A stretch of DNA of 64,000 nt from Lytechinus variegatus (GCF_018143015.1 NC_054747.1:36406733-36470732); one strand, 5' to 3'. Shown: positions 1-12,179, counted from the first letter of the stretch. Numbers and translations are program-made. Notes: generated by a model from the sequence alone, not told the origin.

Positions 1-499
1 GGACCACTGACTGTCCTTGTAACTTGTCCCATCTTATTATTTGACCATTGAGACCATGGTCTAGACACCAATTCATATTTCCCAGGTGGATATGAAATGA
101 GCTACATTTATACATATTTTAATTATCAACAGGCATTTTAAAATCCATTTTTGGAAGCTATCTTGGGTTTTTGGACACACCAGACCATTGGTTGTCATTG
201 TAAGTTGTCCCGATGTTATTTTATGTAGTATGTGTTTAACTTCCTGTTATCCTTTCAGTCATTCACCTTCACTGATTTACAAACTCCCCCAATGTCATCT
301 AAGAATTCCAAAAAAATTACCATTTAACTCCCAAACCCTGACCATAAAATAAAAAAAGTGACCTCAGCTAACTTCAAGGAACAAGAGTTCGGTGCGAGAT
401 CCGACTCAACAACACTGAAGTATGGCGTTCCTTAAAGGACAAATCCACCCCAACAAAAACTTGGTTATGGAAATACAAACAATACAAACTTCAGGTCCA
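1..499. other. Upstream intergenic, nothing recognised
   Basis: AT-rich, no long open frame with coding character, no recognised repeat apart from the start of the hAT-like fragment at about 500. Confidence 0.5.
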
Positions 500-905
500 A
501 ATATAAAGAATTTTCAGCTCGCGTTCCGTGGTCGCTATAATTCAGAAGTGAGAACTGTACACCCTCCATGGATTCCTGAAAACTAGTCCTAAAAACGTCG
601 CTGTTTGAAGCCAATATATACAAAAGTTTTAGCTCGCGCTCCGCGCTCACATTGGTTTTCTTGGGGGGAGACGTGTATGTATCATGATTACACACATTTG
701 CTGACACGTGTCTCTTAATTAGTCCTGACAAAAAAAGTCAGCTCGCGCTTCGCGCTGCCTTTATTTCAGTAGTACTTACAATATCGCTATTAGGTCCATA
801 TACCTGGCTATTAAGAGGGTTTGCGCGCCAACTACATCAGTACATGTAAGTGACTCGGGAATTGCTACTCCCCCCCCCCCTACTGTGACCCACGATACGC
901 CACTG
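500..905. mobile_element. Fragment of hAT-like repeat with GCGCTTCGCGC units
   Basis: CAGCTCGCGTTCCG, TAGCTCGCGCTCCGCGCTC and CAGCTCGCGCTTCGCGCTG recur at about 110-bp steps. The right edge CTGTGACCCACGATACGCCACTG (short form CGCCACTG at 898-905) is the inverted start of the element at 42253. The left end was not found. Confidence 0.55.
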
Positions 906-1485
906 TTCGTAGATGACTTGACCTTGTTTGTTTTCATCATGTTTTGAGACTGGTTCTTACGTTCGAGGTGGCTGCTGGCTAGCGAAGGAACAATGGAAGA
1001 TTTAGTGCCGGAGGACTAATCCGGATTTAAACCTGAGTTACTACTAGTACTCATTCAATTATATTTATTGATGCAATTTAACAGATTAGATTTTCAATAA
1101 TCCATTAGTTGTGTTCTTATTTAACATCTATCAATGTTCCCGTAGATTAAAGTGGTTTCCTCTGACATTTGTGGAAAAGACATTGAGTACTGCTCAAGGT
1201 TTTTAGGAGAAAAACGTGGAAAAGCTATTAAAAATCCGACATTTAAAGACACAACCTCTTGATTTTGCTGTAAAATCGGCAGACAAAAAGGGTTAAATCC
1301 ATCGGATATTCATCATGTTCAATGAAAATTAGATAACATTGAATTGCAAAAAAATAATGTATCCGATTTATTTCTTAAAGGGACAAATTAATTGGAATCT
1401 ATCTAGTCTCCTTCCCGACTCTGTTAATTTTCTTTCACAATGGTTCCTTTTCTTTAACAAATGCTGTGACCCTCAACGCAAAAGG

Positions 1486-1612
1486 ATATTGAGTGATTTT
1501 ATTCGTCAAGAATATCACAGGAGATTACAATAAAATTGAAGAATACCTTGACAGGATAGCCCATGAATGCCGAAAGGCTTTTTTCCAATGGGGTCCTATA
1601 GATTGTATATAA
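1486..1612 (-). mobile_element. Probable LINE 3' end fragment
   Basis: The reverse complement reads GGCTATCCTGTCAAGGTATT...TTCTTGACGAATAAAATCA and matches 58998-59088, where it ends in an ATCA run. A shared 3' terminus with a short tandem tail suggests a LINE tail. Confidence 0.5.
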
Positions 1613-1995
1613 CATTAACATGTAACAAATAGTAAACGACAAAATCTAATATGGTTTAAAAAATACATACATACATACATGTCCATCAGTCATATGATAT
1701 GCAGTAATATACAAACCAATATAAATAAAATCTTTCAATTAGAGGTGTTCCATATTTTGTACAGTAAAATATCTTTATTATTGCGCCTTACTACATGTTC
1801 TATGCTGAGCTTAAACGCATTAAAGAAATGTAATGGGCGGACGCTTCCAATTTTGAATACATGTCCCATTTAAAGAGCGCCAACACCATCGGAGTTTTTA
1901 ACAGTTTTAACTTCAAACCTTGCAACTGGTAACATTTATCTAGCCTTCTATTACAGAATACTTACATTCTCGTAGAGTGGACATAATTAGTAATC

Positions 1996-2047
1996 ATGTG
2001 CAAATTGTATATTTCTTTGATAATCGGATTCGTATCTTGCTCTGTCG
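1996..2047 (+). CDS. Receptor A exon 1: signal peptide
   Basis: ATG at 1996 opens MCKLYISLIIGFVSCSV, a short hydrophobic signal peptide. The donor is G|GTAAGT at 2047/2048, phase 1. This phase fits the acceptor at 3426, where the junction codon becomes Gly. Exon 1 of receptor B has the same length class and the same phase. Confidence 0.65.
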
Positions 2048-5000
2048 GTAAGTAGCTGATTGTACCTGATATGATGCATTTTTGCATGTTTCTCACGACT
2101 ACATGGATAGCTATCGCAAACAGTAGAATGTGACAGTTCTTAGATGATTCAACCTAATTATTGTAGGAAGAAGGGCTAATTTTCTTTTTAGCAATCTGCA
2201 CAATTTCTTCTTCTTTTTCACAATTCTTACTTATCAAGATACAAGATAATTCACACTAGTTTTCACACATAAAACTCTGCCGGAGATAGTGAGAGGGGTG
2301 TGTGATACTTCATCCCTCCAAAGTTAAGAGAAAAAGTACCCCGATATCACTCCAATATACTCAAAATGTCCCATTTGCCATACCCCCTAAAAAATTAATC
2401 CATCACTCTCCCCCTTCTATCCAGAATAAACTTTTTCAGAGAAAATGTCTATTTTACTGCTTCTACAGTTTATTTTATTTCTAGGGAAATTTTAGCCTAT
2501 TAATTTTCATGAACGCACGAAATAGAAATAGAAGTGACATGACATGCCAGTCCGAGAGGGTTGTCAATATGTTTTCACAGGCATTTGGGAGGCAAGAGAT
2601 AGAGCTATGTATCTTGATTTCTTTTACAAAATATTCTTTCACAAGGCCTCTTTGCTTTTATAAGTTCTTTTTAATTCAATGATAATATCTAATCAAGTTA
2701 GTGCTTCGCTTATTCATGATATGATGTTATCTTGCAGTATTGTTTGCACTTCTAATAATTGTTTGCCTTGTGCATATGTTTTATATCTCTTTAAATTTGA
2801 ACGAATAAAGAATTGAGTTTTAAAAAGTATTTAATCAATCAATTTTAGGTTAACCACATAGTCAATCTCTTATCAAGACCCTTGTGCTTTAGGAGAGTCT
2901 TGATAAATATACGTTTTTATAAATAATGCTAATAATGTTAATTTTGATTGATTTTTAATTAGATGTCAATTCAACCGTTATGAAACAAATAAATACACAG
3001 GAATGCTTGCCACCATAACAGTCACATATTGTTATTTATATTGGCAAATATTGTATTCATTAACTAATAAAAGTAATCATGTGCAGTGGATATCAATAAG
3101 ATATGATTAAAATGTTCCCCGCTTATTCCTACTGTCACTAGGAACGATCATTTATATAAAGCTCCAAAATTAGGACTATATGTAGAGTACATTTAAATGT
3201 GATATATCCATTTCTATCTAAAATAGGCCTATATTTTTACAGTGTATATTTATTATTCGGTCCTATATGAGTAGCTGTACTATAGGAATGTATATGAAGT
3301 ATATCATGCGGCTACATATACTCCTTGTACTCCATATGGGTAACTAATAATAGTGATCATTATATACTTGGAGTTTTATGCAATTTACTTATAATAGGAA
3401 TAATTTTTTTTTTTTTTTATTCAAGGAGTAAAATTTGAATACAAAACCGTAACTGCTGGAGAGGACGTCAATCTACAGTGTATGCACACCAACCTAACCT
3501 ATGCAATGTATATACAATTGACGCGGAGTTACGACTCGGAAATATTATTCAATTACATAAAATGCACCCAATGTGACGGAGATACTTCGGTGATCGGTTC
3601 TTATCTAACAATACGGAATGTTTCGTTGGCGGATGAATCTGAATACGATCTCCGTGTGATTTATCATCGGAATATTGCGGCATGTAAAACCATCTTGACT
3701 GTTAATGGTAAAAGAATCTACTGATGCATTTGGGAATTGTAAGGTAACACAACTAATAACGGTCAGAGTATAATGTTTTGGGAGTTCAAGCCTTTCACAC
3801 GCACAATTCTTACCGTAATTTGAGTGAAACTTAACTGTAATTCACCCCCGGAGTAGAATTTGAATTCGTTATTGTAATTAGCGTTCGTAATTCTAATCAT
3901 GTTCTAGTTTGCTGAAAATTCGTTATTAACCTTATTTCTGCACTGAAATAATCATTCAAATTACGATTTTTTTAAGAATTGAAAGGTCGGAAAGTTGGAA
4001 GCATGACAAAGCAAACATTAATTACGGAGGAACTCACAAGTTTTTGTTGTGAGATTTTTTTTGTTTTTCGTTTTTTGTTTCAGAAGTCAATATGAAAGTA
4101 TAATTTGATAAACAAATATGAGTATTTTTGCCTCTGCGTCTTACTACCCTGACCGCAATTAATTGTGATACGTAGCAGTTCCAAAATTGTATTTGTTTTG
4201 ATTACAAATTTATTTTATTCTTCTAAAGTATTACTTTTCTATTGAGTGGAGCAAACATATCATGTTTGATATCAAATTGAAGCAAATCCAAAGTCAAATG
4301 CACAATTTATAATCAAAAGGCATTTAAAACTTTTCGAGTGCAACTAAAGTTCATTCAATGTCATAAAGTGTCAAAATGGGTCACAAAATAGTAATACAAC
4401 CATACAATGCAGAATAAATGATGTTTGGAACACAAACAAGTTAGGCATTATACAAGTATTTTTCGCTGAAATATATGTTGAGGATGTGTATAATCTGACC
4501 GGGGCTATTTTAGCGTCGTTAGGCAATGTCATCTTTGCCATTTTCTGACGTCACAACCCAACCTCACTTTTCATATAGGTCAACCTCTTACTTATGACTT
4601 ATTTAGTGTATGCGGTAAACAAGTCATTCTTGGTAATAATAACAATAAGGGGCATTTATATAGCGCCATCTATCTAAAAATATTATATTCCGAGGCGCAA
4701 TGTTATCATTATTATTACCCCGGATTTAGCTCGAGCTGCCTTCCGGCGGTCATGCATTCAAGGAAGTAATCCTGCTGGGTACCCATTCACCTCACGTGGG
4801 TTGAGTGCAGCACAATGTTGATAAATTTCTTGCTAAAGGAAATTACGCCATGGCAGGGATTCGAACCCACGACCCTCTGTTTCAAAGTGAGAAGACTAGT
4901 CCACTGGGCCACAACGCTCCACTCAAATTCAAATTCAATTGGTATCAAATTCAAGCTTATGGAAAATGGAATGTATATTTGATGTAAAAGGTTAGACGAA

Positions 5001-8000
5001 AGCGGAAAGAGATCTCCTTGTGGCAATTTACGCTCATAAATGGTCAAATAAACAAAACGTCTAACATATATTTTTTTAGTATTAAGCAATGCATGTGATT
5101 CCAAATAATCAATACAATTGAAACATTTTGGGTTACATTCGTTGTTCGTTAATCCGACAACGAAACTTACCTCCAGATAAGGGATTTACAGGGGAGGAAG
5201 TGTCATTTTTAACATCTACTGGTTAAAGATGAAATATAAATTTCCGTAGGAAAATGCACTTTTTCAATAAGGCAAATGCTTTTTTTTTGCAAAATGAAAT
5301 ATGCATTTTTTGTCAATATTAATACTCTTTCGGAATTACAACATCATTCATATTACGATTTTTCTTTCTTACCGTGTGAAAGGGCGGTAAGTAAGGTACT
5401 CACCTTTTTTCTGGTTATAAAATACTAGAATACTAGGTTGGAATATCATAGATTTTCAGCTGGCGCTTCGCACTCGCGTTAATTCTTTAGGTAGATGCAA
5501 ACACCTTTTTCTTGATTACGTGAACTGCTCGGAATATATCATTTTCATTACTTAACGGAATGCCCAAAAGTTTGAGCTTCCGATTAGCGCTCGCATCATC
5601 TGGCGCGGGATGCATTTTTATCAGTACGACATAAATCGCCCATAATAGTTTTTTTTTCAAAAATTCGAAAATTTGAAAAATTTTCTAAACCGTATAATAG
5701 CCTATATCAATGTACAATAATAATCAGAAATCACTTCAATAAGGCTTTGCTCAACTTGAAAACAACAAAAAAACACAACGACATCCCACAGACGATAATC
5801 CCATGGTAAAACTATCACCAAAGAGATCATTTTGACATAATAAGTGCCCCTTTTTAGCTCCCCCAAGAAAAATGCATTCGCTGCGCCCTGCCCTCCGACC
5901 CTCATAACAATAAAATATGAAACCGTGTTTCTAACCCCCCCCCCCCCTCCACCAGTTTGCCCTACCGGTTTTCTCGGCTTCGCCACAGATAATTTCATTT
6001 TCGGAACAACGAACCTTATTTCATTTTCGGATAATCAAACCATTTTTTCATTTTCGGATTAACGAACATCGAGGTATATAGGCAATATACGTGATTCGGA
6101 ATTACGAAGGGGTAACCTACGTCTTACACCATGTTCCTCTTTATACTATCCTCTGTCACATTCCTCTGCAACTAGATGCTCGTCGGATTCTCCTTCCTCA
6201 ACATTCTCGACTGCATGTCACTAGCTGCCATAGCTGTGTTACTTCGCTTTATATTTTAAGTATGAATGATGATACATGTATGATTTGACGGCAGCAACCG
6301 TGGCAACTGTATCAAGCAATATATAGAATGGTGACACTGGCATCGACAAGCAAGTTCTTGTAATTCACTAGGAGCAACCACCATGGCCACTGTGTCATGA
6401 ACAAGTACGGGTAATGTCCTGCTCCGAGTACTGAAGATGCGATTCTAGTATCTATATATATTTTTTTTCTCTGGCGACTCTTTGTTCTGCCAGTGTTTTC
6501 CTTGTGGTTTTACAAGTTTTGTGGAAAAACTGGAACAAATGCTGACTGTCTACAGACAATGCCCTATAAGGATGTGACACGATACATTGTATGTGTCCAA
6601 TCGGAAATGGACAAACTTCCACTCTGAACGTTCTGCTCGAAAAAAAATCCTAATCTATCAAGTATGATGCAGAAGAAGATGTAACCTAGAGCGAAGTTGG
6701 CTCAGTCGGTAAAGCGTCTGCCCGTCGAACCAACGATCATGGGTTCGAGTCCACCCCGGGCGGATGACTGAAGCCAGTGCGTTGTGTGTAAACGTGTCTC
6801 CCCTAGGGGTGTTTTCCACTGTAACATAGCCTGTATCTATGAAACAGGCCTGTTTCATAGATACAGGCTTTTTATATCAAGTTATTTATTTTTTTATACA
6901 AACAAATGTATTATCCTTACTTCCGAATGTTATTTATTAGTTCCAGCAAAAGGGTTGACGTTGTTTGAACATACCTACGACCAGGATTATAAACTAAATC
7001 CGAAAGGAGGATCAATTGTTGTTGGAGACGTGGAAAACAAGACGTTGGTCTGTAAGACCAATACGTCAGTGAAACCACACGTGGACCTGGAGTGGGTGAT
7101 TCCAGAGGAAATGGACATGGTATGGTACATCGTTCGACCTCTAAAGCTTCTTAATGACTCAAAGGATCCTAGACTTACTTTGCCAACACTAACAATAGAC
7201 TTCTCACCAACTTATATGGATGACGATGATGGTGAAATAGAGCTCCTTTGTGTCGTCAAAAATTCCAGCCAAATCAATGCATCCGTCATAATAAAAAAGA
7301 AAGGTGCGCATGGTGACTTCGTGTATTTTTTTGGACACAATTATAACAAATTGAAATCATTTCCTAATAAATAACCCTCAAATATTGCTATATCATTTAA
7401 ACGAATGTGTGCATTGCATATGCAGATGGAAGTGAGAATTGGATTTGTTTTGCATTACATGCATATCCAATCAACCAAAGATCATTTGTGAAGGACGAAA
7501 CACGGACTTGGGTCATTTTTCGGTTTCAAATTCAACCCCCTTTTTAATATTTATTGCAATTCGTGTAGAATTTGATACAGCTGAACCTTAATATGAACGA
7601 AATATTGTAGTTTATGATTCAAAATTACAAAGAGCAAAAGAGAAAACTATTTCGGATTTTTATTCAGTAAATATTTACGAATGCGCAATAGTGCATATAT
7701 AACTATAAATTTATTCATTCATTTTTCTACTTCACATTCATCATAGTGGAAATAACCGTTTAACACATTTATATTTTCATTATCATCATATTTTTAATTT
7801 GTACATGACTTGTATATTCCATTTACATATTACATTTTCGTCTGGTGTTGAATGAATTTTCATGTCAACGCGTGTTTTTGTATTACGTAATTTAGAACCC
7901 ACAACTGTCGGAAACAGTCCTATAACGAGCCTCTACTATAGTCATTCAAACACAGCTAACTATGGACCGTCGAAAGGTTAATATTCTTGAATATGATTTT

Positions 8001-11000
8001 TTATTTAGCAATTAATTGTTAAAAGATTAACCTATAATATTTATCTTTAGTTAGGTTTTGCAAATTTTAAGAACTCAAATGTTCATGATCATTATAAGAA
8101 AATAAAAATTACATGTATCATAGTCTGATGTCATTATTGATATAAAATTCATAGTCAGTAAAATTATAATCATCATTATTGATATATAAATCTTAGATCA
8201 TCATCCTCATGAATACGAATATTCTTTTTGTTTTTTGACAAGTGCACACCTAGTTACCAATCATGCACATAGTATTTTCATCATTTGAAAGCAGGATAAA
8301 AGAGCATTGTAAATTAAATTCCTTGCTCACGGGCATAGGTGCCGCGGCCGGGGATCGAACCCCGGACTTCCATATATAGCCAGGCGCCGTATACTACTCG
8401 ACCACGGCACCTCCACTATAATGAATATGAATATTGACACCAACGTGGAATTTTCTGATTGATATAATATCCAAATCACAATAACCATTAATACAATCAT
8501 TTTGTTCATCTCATCTACACATTTCATTTTCGTCTGGTGTTAAATGTATTTTCATTTTAACACGTGTTTTCTGTTATCTATTTAGAATCCACAACTGTCG
8601 GAAACAGTCCTGTAACAAGCCTTCTGTATAGTCATTCAAGCACTGCTAAATGTGGACAGTCGGAAGGTATATATTTTAATTCTATTTACTTTTAGTTTAG
8701 CAAGTAAATGTAGATAATAAACATGTAATGTTGAATGTTAGGTTTTTCATTTTTAAAATCTCAATGTATAGATTATCTATATCATAGTTGAACGTCATGT
8801 TTAATTCCATAACCATCTTGTATGTTCATGAAATGTCTCTGGCAGGGAGAGAGATGGCTCTTCTTCACTCGGAACATACCTGTACCTGTGAAACCTCGGC
8901 CCCGTCTTACTAAAAGTTGCGATGATGCGATCAATCGCAACTATGGACGGCCAGCAACGTCATCATCTATTATTCATTTTTGTTCAACATATTTTCTTAG
9001 TATGATGTCAATTCATGTATACACTTATCTTGAAAAATCGCTGTGCTTCTCTTTGTATAGAGAGGACAGTGTGCAAATTTCCTGTAGAACAAATTTTGAC
9101 ACTGATGGATTTCCATAGAGTTACGATGAATTGGATCAGTCGTAACTCTTCTTTTAAGACGGGACCCTGGCATGCTTGTATGATGTTAAGGAAGAGAGGT
9201 GATGTCTTTGTAAAGCTTATAGTAGTTTTGTAATCATTAAGGTGACTACCAAACAATGGGGTGTAGGAATCGTCACAGGAAAATCTTATGAAAAATTCAG
9301 TGTTAACGAAACGCGATCGTAAAATAAACATTTTATTGATATCATCCTTCTCTTTAAACCCTCGAATTACTCAGATTTAATTTAAAGAAAAAAAAAGTTT
9401 ATTGATAAATTTTGGTACAAGGCACATTTCCACTAGACTTATTAAGGTGTTGTTTTCTTGTTCATATTAACTTGAAGATTGGAAGCCAGTACACACTGTT
9501 ATTGTTGTTGGATGTTTGAGCTTCGTGCTTCTCATTATAAGCGTTTGCGGTATCATCGGTTATAGAAAGAGAATTGGTAAGTCATTGTTTTTTTAAGATG
9601 CCAGCTGAATATAAGTGTCACATTTGACACAAGATAGTTCTTGTTTGTCAAATCAAAAGCTTACATGCTTTAGATTCGGACCTTGTAGGGTGCAGCCATA
9701 TTAGGCTTTGGTAAACATTCTACATTTGAAGGTATACTAACCAAAAAAAAAATAAATCATCGTGATCCATACAACAAAACTTATGCATTTCATATTGGAC
9801 AACATTTCATATTTCATATTGGACACCATATGGAGCTGCTGCTCGTTTATGACGTCACAAATCCAAAATTTAGAATCCTAATACCTTTCTTAATATTTAA
9901 TCTTAAGCCATCCCAATTGTGTTCTACTATAATTTTACAACACATTTTTGTTCAGGGCGAATTTCCCCAGCCGATTTGATTCGTATCCAATGTTGATAAA
10001 AATAACAAGTTCACAAGCACATCAGTGCACTTTAGGGCAAAATGCAATGATAGATTAGAAGGGAGCAACATTTAGTTTGTTCTTTGTATTGCAGGGAACA
10101 GAATATATTTTATATCTTATATTTTATTTTATATTATATATATATATATATACATATTTGTTAATATGTGCCAGATTACTTAATTTGAAATAAGTAATTG
10201 TTCAGTAATTACCGTTTTATACTTCCAATCAAACGAATGATTTTTAACTGCCATGATGCCTCAGCCCACCTTTGATTTTCTTTTTTGTTTTGCAATCTTC
10301 TTGAGATTTTTTTTCGTATCTGTGGTCTACATTTTCATATTTCACGACGCGCTTTGTGTTAGATTTTTACCATGATGGTGCCATAATTGTACATCCCCTT
10401 TGCAATCATCCGCTCATTTTGATTACTCATTTATTTGAAAAAAATATATACACGGAGTTAACTTGAATATACACAATCTTTTTACCTTAAATATGAGTTC
10501 TCATTACTGTCTATTAACGACTCTCACGAATAATTACTTATATTACTTTCCAATTGTTCTTTAAATTGCAGGGAATGCAGACGGAGTTTCAATGACCACC
10601 AAACACCAGAAGGACTCGAACCAAGAACCCGCTCATGCTGATTTTGCCATGGTAAATATAATTGGTAATACCACTCTGTGCAATATTGTTGATAAAATCA
10701 TAACGATCAAGCTATTATTTCTTCACCGAGATTTTAAATAAAACAGAATTTATGCTTGAATAGAATCCAGTCTAGAATATCACCGATACCAGGTCGTATA
10801 ATCTTGTAAGGTTCGTAACATTTAATTATATGCAGATTGTACAATGGTAAATGAAAATGGCTATACCATTCCGTGTGACATTGTTGAAGGAAAAAAACAC
10901 AATTATGATATATATGCTCACATTTCTACGCCATTATTTCAATACAACGGAATACAGATTATATAGATACGTTCAAAATCATATCACCTAATGACATTGT

Positions 11001-11609
11001 ATATACATCATGTACATTATGCATCTATTAAATTGGTGTAAATCGAAACTCATTTGAGCTAAGTGGGCCATTAGATGTCTATCTATATTTTCTACAGCCA
11101 TTTGAACAATATGATGTTTTTAATAGGATTATTATTCGCAAGAGCATAGTGGTTTTGGTATAAGAATATTTTTATATTTTGAATTCCAGGTCAACTACAT
11201 GTATTAAAGGTGTTGCTCAGTAAATGTTTAAATCTTATACATTTACATACATTTTCCTTAACTGTAGTCCAATCCAGGTGTTGGTGGAGATCCCGCTGTT
11301 TCCCGAAGTGAAGTGGATCCTCATCAACCCATCCAGGATGCCCACGAATACATGGAGATGAAGCCAATAGCTCACCTAGGTATTCAACCCAATCATCAAA
11401 CCGGTCTACCTGGTAACTTTTCTTCTCTGAATCCAACAAAGTCAGCATGTGCTTCATCACTGCAAGGGGGTGCAACTTTAGATGCCATACTTCAACAAAA
11501 GTTGAATTCCTGTGACGGGGGATACATATCCTGTTCAGGTCCTACAACATTTCCCAGAAGAGGAATTGCATTAGAAAGTCCTGATTCGGTGATCACTACA
11601 TATCTATGA
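1996..11609 (+). CDS. IgSF transmembrane receptor A (two Ig domains, YMEM tail)
   Basis: Spliced gene model with eight coding exons: 1996-2047, 3426-3707, 6941-7303, 7896-7976, 8586-8666, 9478-9576, 10572-10651 and 11268-11609. All junctions are GT-AG. Every intron is phase 1 except the last, which is phase 0, and the total of 1380 nt gives 459 residues plus stop. Order: signal peptide (about 1-17), V-like Ig (18-111), C2-like Ig (112-232), Ser/Thr-rich stalk built from a duplicated exon (233-286), membrane segment (about 292-314) followed by RKR, and a cytoplasmic tail (320-459). The tail has YMEM at 374-377 and ends TTYL. YxxM is the known docking motif for PI3-kinase p85 SH2 domains, and T-x-L at the C terminus fits a class I PDZ ligand. 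Role is inferred: a type I cell-surface adhesion or immune-type receptor. Many NxS/T sequons occur in both Ig domains. I do not recognise a named orthologue. Untranslated exons and the promoter cannot be placed from sequence alone. Confidence 0.75.
3426..3707 (+). CDS. Receptor A exon 2: V-like Ig domain
   Basis: Phase 1-1 exon of 94 codons after a long polypyrimidine tract. It has the Ig B-strand pattern AGEDVNLQC, a late LTIRNVSLADESEY segment like the E-F region of V-set domains, and a final LTVNG G-strand. The usual F-strand YxC cysteine is absent (YDL instead), and the C-strand Trp is replaced (IQL). Extra cysteines occur in IKCTQC and AACKT. Its closest relative in the window is the exon at 33708-34016. 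Confidence 0.75.
3791..3986. mobile_element. Short inverted-repeat element in receptor A intron 2
   Basis: The left part CCTTTCACACGCACAATTC... and right part ...AAGAATTGAAAGG are inverted repeats (shared CGTAATTTGA arm). The first 110 bp recur at 39873-39983 downstream of receptor B. Confidence 0.55.
4634..4917 (-). mobile_element. tRNA-headed SINE in intron 2 of receptor A
   Basis: On the minus strand: tRNA-like head (GTTGTGGCCCAGTGG, CTTTGAA loop, GGGTTCGAATCCC), body, then the tail GGCGCTATATAAATGCCCC with a TTATT run. Shares body and tail features with the 19618 SINE (GGGTACCC, GGGGTAATAATA). Confidence 0.85.
5130..6117. mobile_element. Element with GGTTAC...TTCGTTAATCCGA inverted ends
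   Basis: Left end GGTTACATTCGTTGTTCGTT and right end ATTACGAAGGGGTAACC with several CGGATTAACGAAC units inside are inverted. The family is the same as the foldback at 57279-57620. The centre holds GCGCTTCGC units (5460-5600) and a C-rich stretch. Confidence 0.55.
6691..6830 (+). mobile_element. tRNA-like SINE head and body
   Basis: GCGAAGTTGGCTCAGTCGG (A box) and GGGTTCGAGTCC (B box), then a body with GACTGAAGCCAGTGCG and CCCCTAGGGGTGT. The tRNA cloverleaf is degenerate. It lies about 110 bp before receptor A exon 3. Confidence 0.7.
6828..6869. repeat. Perfect 42-bp palindrome
   Basis: Two 21-bp arms (AGCCTGTATCTATGAAACAG plus G and its exact complement) meet with no spacer between 6848 and 6849. 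It abuts the SINE at 6691-6830, 71 bp before receptor A exon 3, so it lies in the acceptor-side intron. Confidence 0.9.
6941..7303 (+). CDS. Receptor A exon 3: C2-like Ig domain
   Basis: Phase 1-1 exon of 121 codons. The domain shows the B-strand cysteine in TLVCKT, the C-strand Trp in VDLEW, and the F-strand cysteine in ELLCVVKN, so this Ig fold has a canonical disulfide pair. It aligns with the exon at 34844-35188 (both start VP.KG; shared CKT and SVKP; both end with lysines before G|GT). Five NxS/T sequons are visible. The acceptor TTATTAG|TT at 6939-6940 is chosen over a later AG at 6945-6946 because it matches the paralogue's start. Confidence 0.8.
7896..7976 (+). CDS. Receptor A exon 4: stalk exon, copy 1
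   Basis: Phase 1-1 exon of 81 nt (27 codons), Ser/Thr/Tyr-rich (starts EPTTVGNSP). It is nearly identical to the exon at 8586-8666, and the flanking intron sequence is similar too. It probably forms an extended, glycosylated spacer between the Ig domains and the membrane. Confidence 0.7.
8308..8411 (-). mobile_element. tRNA-like SINE between the two stalk exons
   Basis: On the minus strand a 74-nt tRNA-like head (8411-8338) has a perfect 7-bp acceptor (GGTGCCG/CGGCACC) and a GGGGTTCGATCCCC T arm, but no pairing anticodon stem. GCCCGTGAGCAAGG follows, a SINE body sequence. Confidence 0.7.
8586..8666 (+). CDS. Receptor A exon 5: stalk exon, copy 2
   Basis: Second copy of the 81-nt stalk exon (starts ESTTVGNSP), phase 1-1 with intact splice sites. 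About 690 bp separates the two copies. This copy carries a Cys (AKCGQ) where copy 1 has Tyr (ANYGP), which might allow dimerisation; that is speculative. Confidence 0.7.
8898..9166. mobile_element. MITE with CCCGTCTTA inverted ends, receptor A intron
   Basis: Left end GGCCCCGTCTTACTAAAAG and right end CTTTTAAGACGGGACC form imperfect terminal inverted repeats, and inner arms (GATCAATCGCAACTATGG / CATAGAGTTACGATGAA) also pair. About 270 bp, no coding capacity. Target duplication not clear. Confidence 0.75.
9478..9576 (+). CDS. Receptor A exon 6: transmembrane segment
   Basis: Phase 1-1 exon of 33 codons with about 22 uncharged residues (VIVVGCLSFVLLIISVCGII), then a YRKR stop-transfer cluster. 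The donor is G|GTAAGT. The position matches the membrane exon of receptor B. Confidence 0.75.
9735..9975. mobile_element. Degraded half of the TTAA MITE in receptor A intron
   Basis: GCTGCTCGTTTATGACGTCA and TTCAGGGCGAATTTCCCC match 60930-61150. Left half not recognisable. Confidence 0.6.
10572..10651 (+). CDS. Receptor A exon 7: juxtamembrane cytoplasmic segment
   Basis: 80-nt exon entering in phase 1 and leaving in phase 0 at ATG|GTAAAT. It encodes a polar segment (NADGVSMTTKHQKDSNQEP) and is clearly paralogous to 38172-38257, including the first bases of the following intron. It lacks the tyrosine present in receptor B's LYENS motif. Confidence 0.7.
11268..11609 (+). CDS. Receptor A exon 8: cytoplasmic tail with YMEM and TTYL end
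   Basis: Terminal coding exon, phase 0, ending in TGA at 11607-11609. HEYMEM has its tyrosine codon at 11349-11351, a YxxM PI3-kinase type motif. GYISC is a second tyrosine site, and the protein ends VITTYL. It is strongly similar to 38737-39069 over its whole length, which is the best evidence that both are real coding exons. Confidence 0.8.
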   Translation, partial: SNPGVGGDPAVSRSEVDPHQPIQDAHEYMEMKPIAHLGIQPNHQTGLPGNFSSLNPTKSACASSLQGGATLDAILQQKLNSCDGGYISCSGPTTFPRRGIALESPDSVITTYL

Positions 11610-12179
11610 GTTATTTTCCAATGATTGAATTGAAAAGTTGTCTTATTCCATAGCTAAAAAATAATGGTTTTCGGTTTAAATAGTTAGAATAGACCGTAGT
11701 TATATATATCACCAAATGAGCGAATTAGAATTGTTTCACAACAAACATTTAAAGAAATAGAAAAATATCTGATGACATAAGACGAATTGTATAGAAATTG
11801 GTAATCTATTTGTGATCTAGATTTATTACATAATCAACGTTGACTTGACAAAATAAGTATAAATTATATATTTTTTTTAAATAGATATTAAGATTGACCC
11901 CTGATCATGAAGTCCATTTGTCTACTTAAAACTGTCTCAGTCTATAAAAAATGATAAAAAAGCTTTAAAAATAGTAAAGGTGTTTAATAATGCATATAAA
12001 TTATTGCATTTTCCACGACTTTACACTGCATTCGATGGACAACTTACAATTTTGGCGTGGAATAGTTTTTCTCATATGTACATCAACGAGTTAGACTTTC
12101 TTGCAATTTCACTGCCATAAAGCATGATAAAGGGAGGCCAGGAAAAGCAAACTTGTTGCAGGTAAGATGGTGAATTATC

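Noticed and set aside
8338-8411. Minus-strand tRNA gene
   Set aside because: Acceptor and T arm are good, but the anticodon stem does not pair and a SINE body follows.
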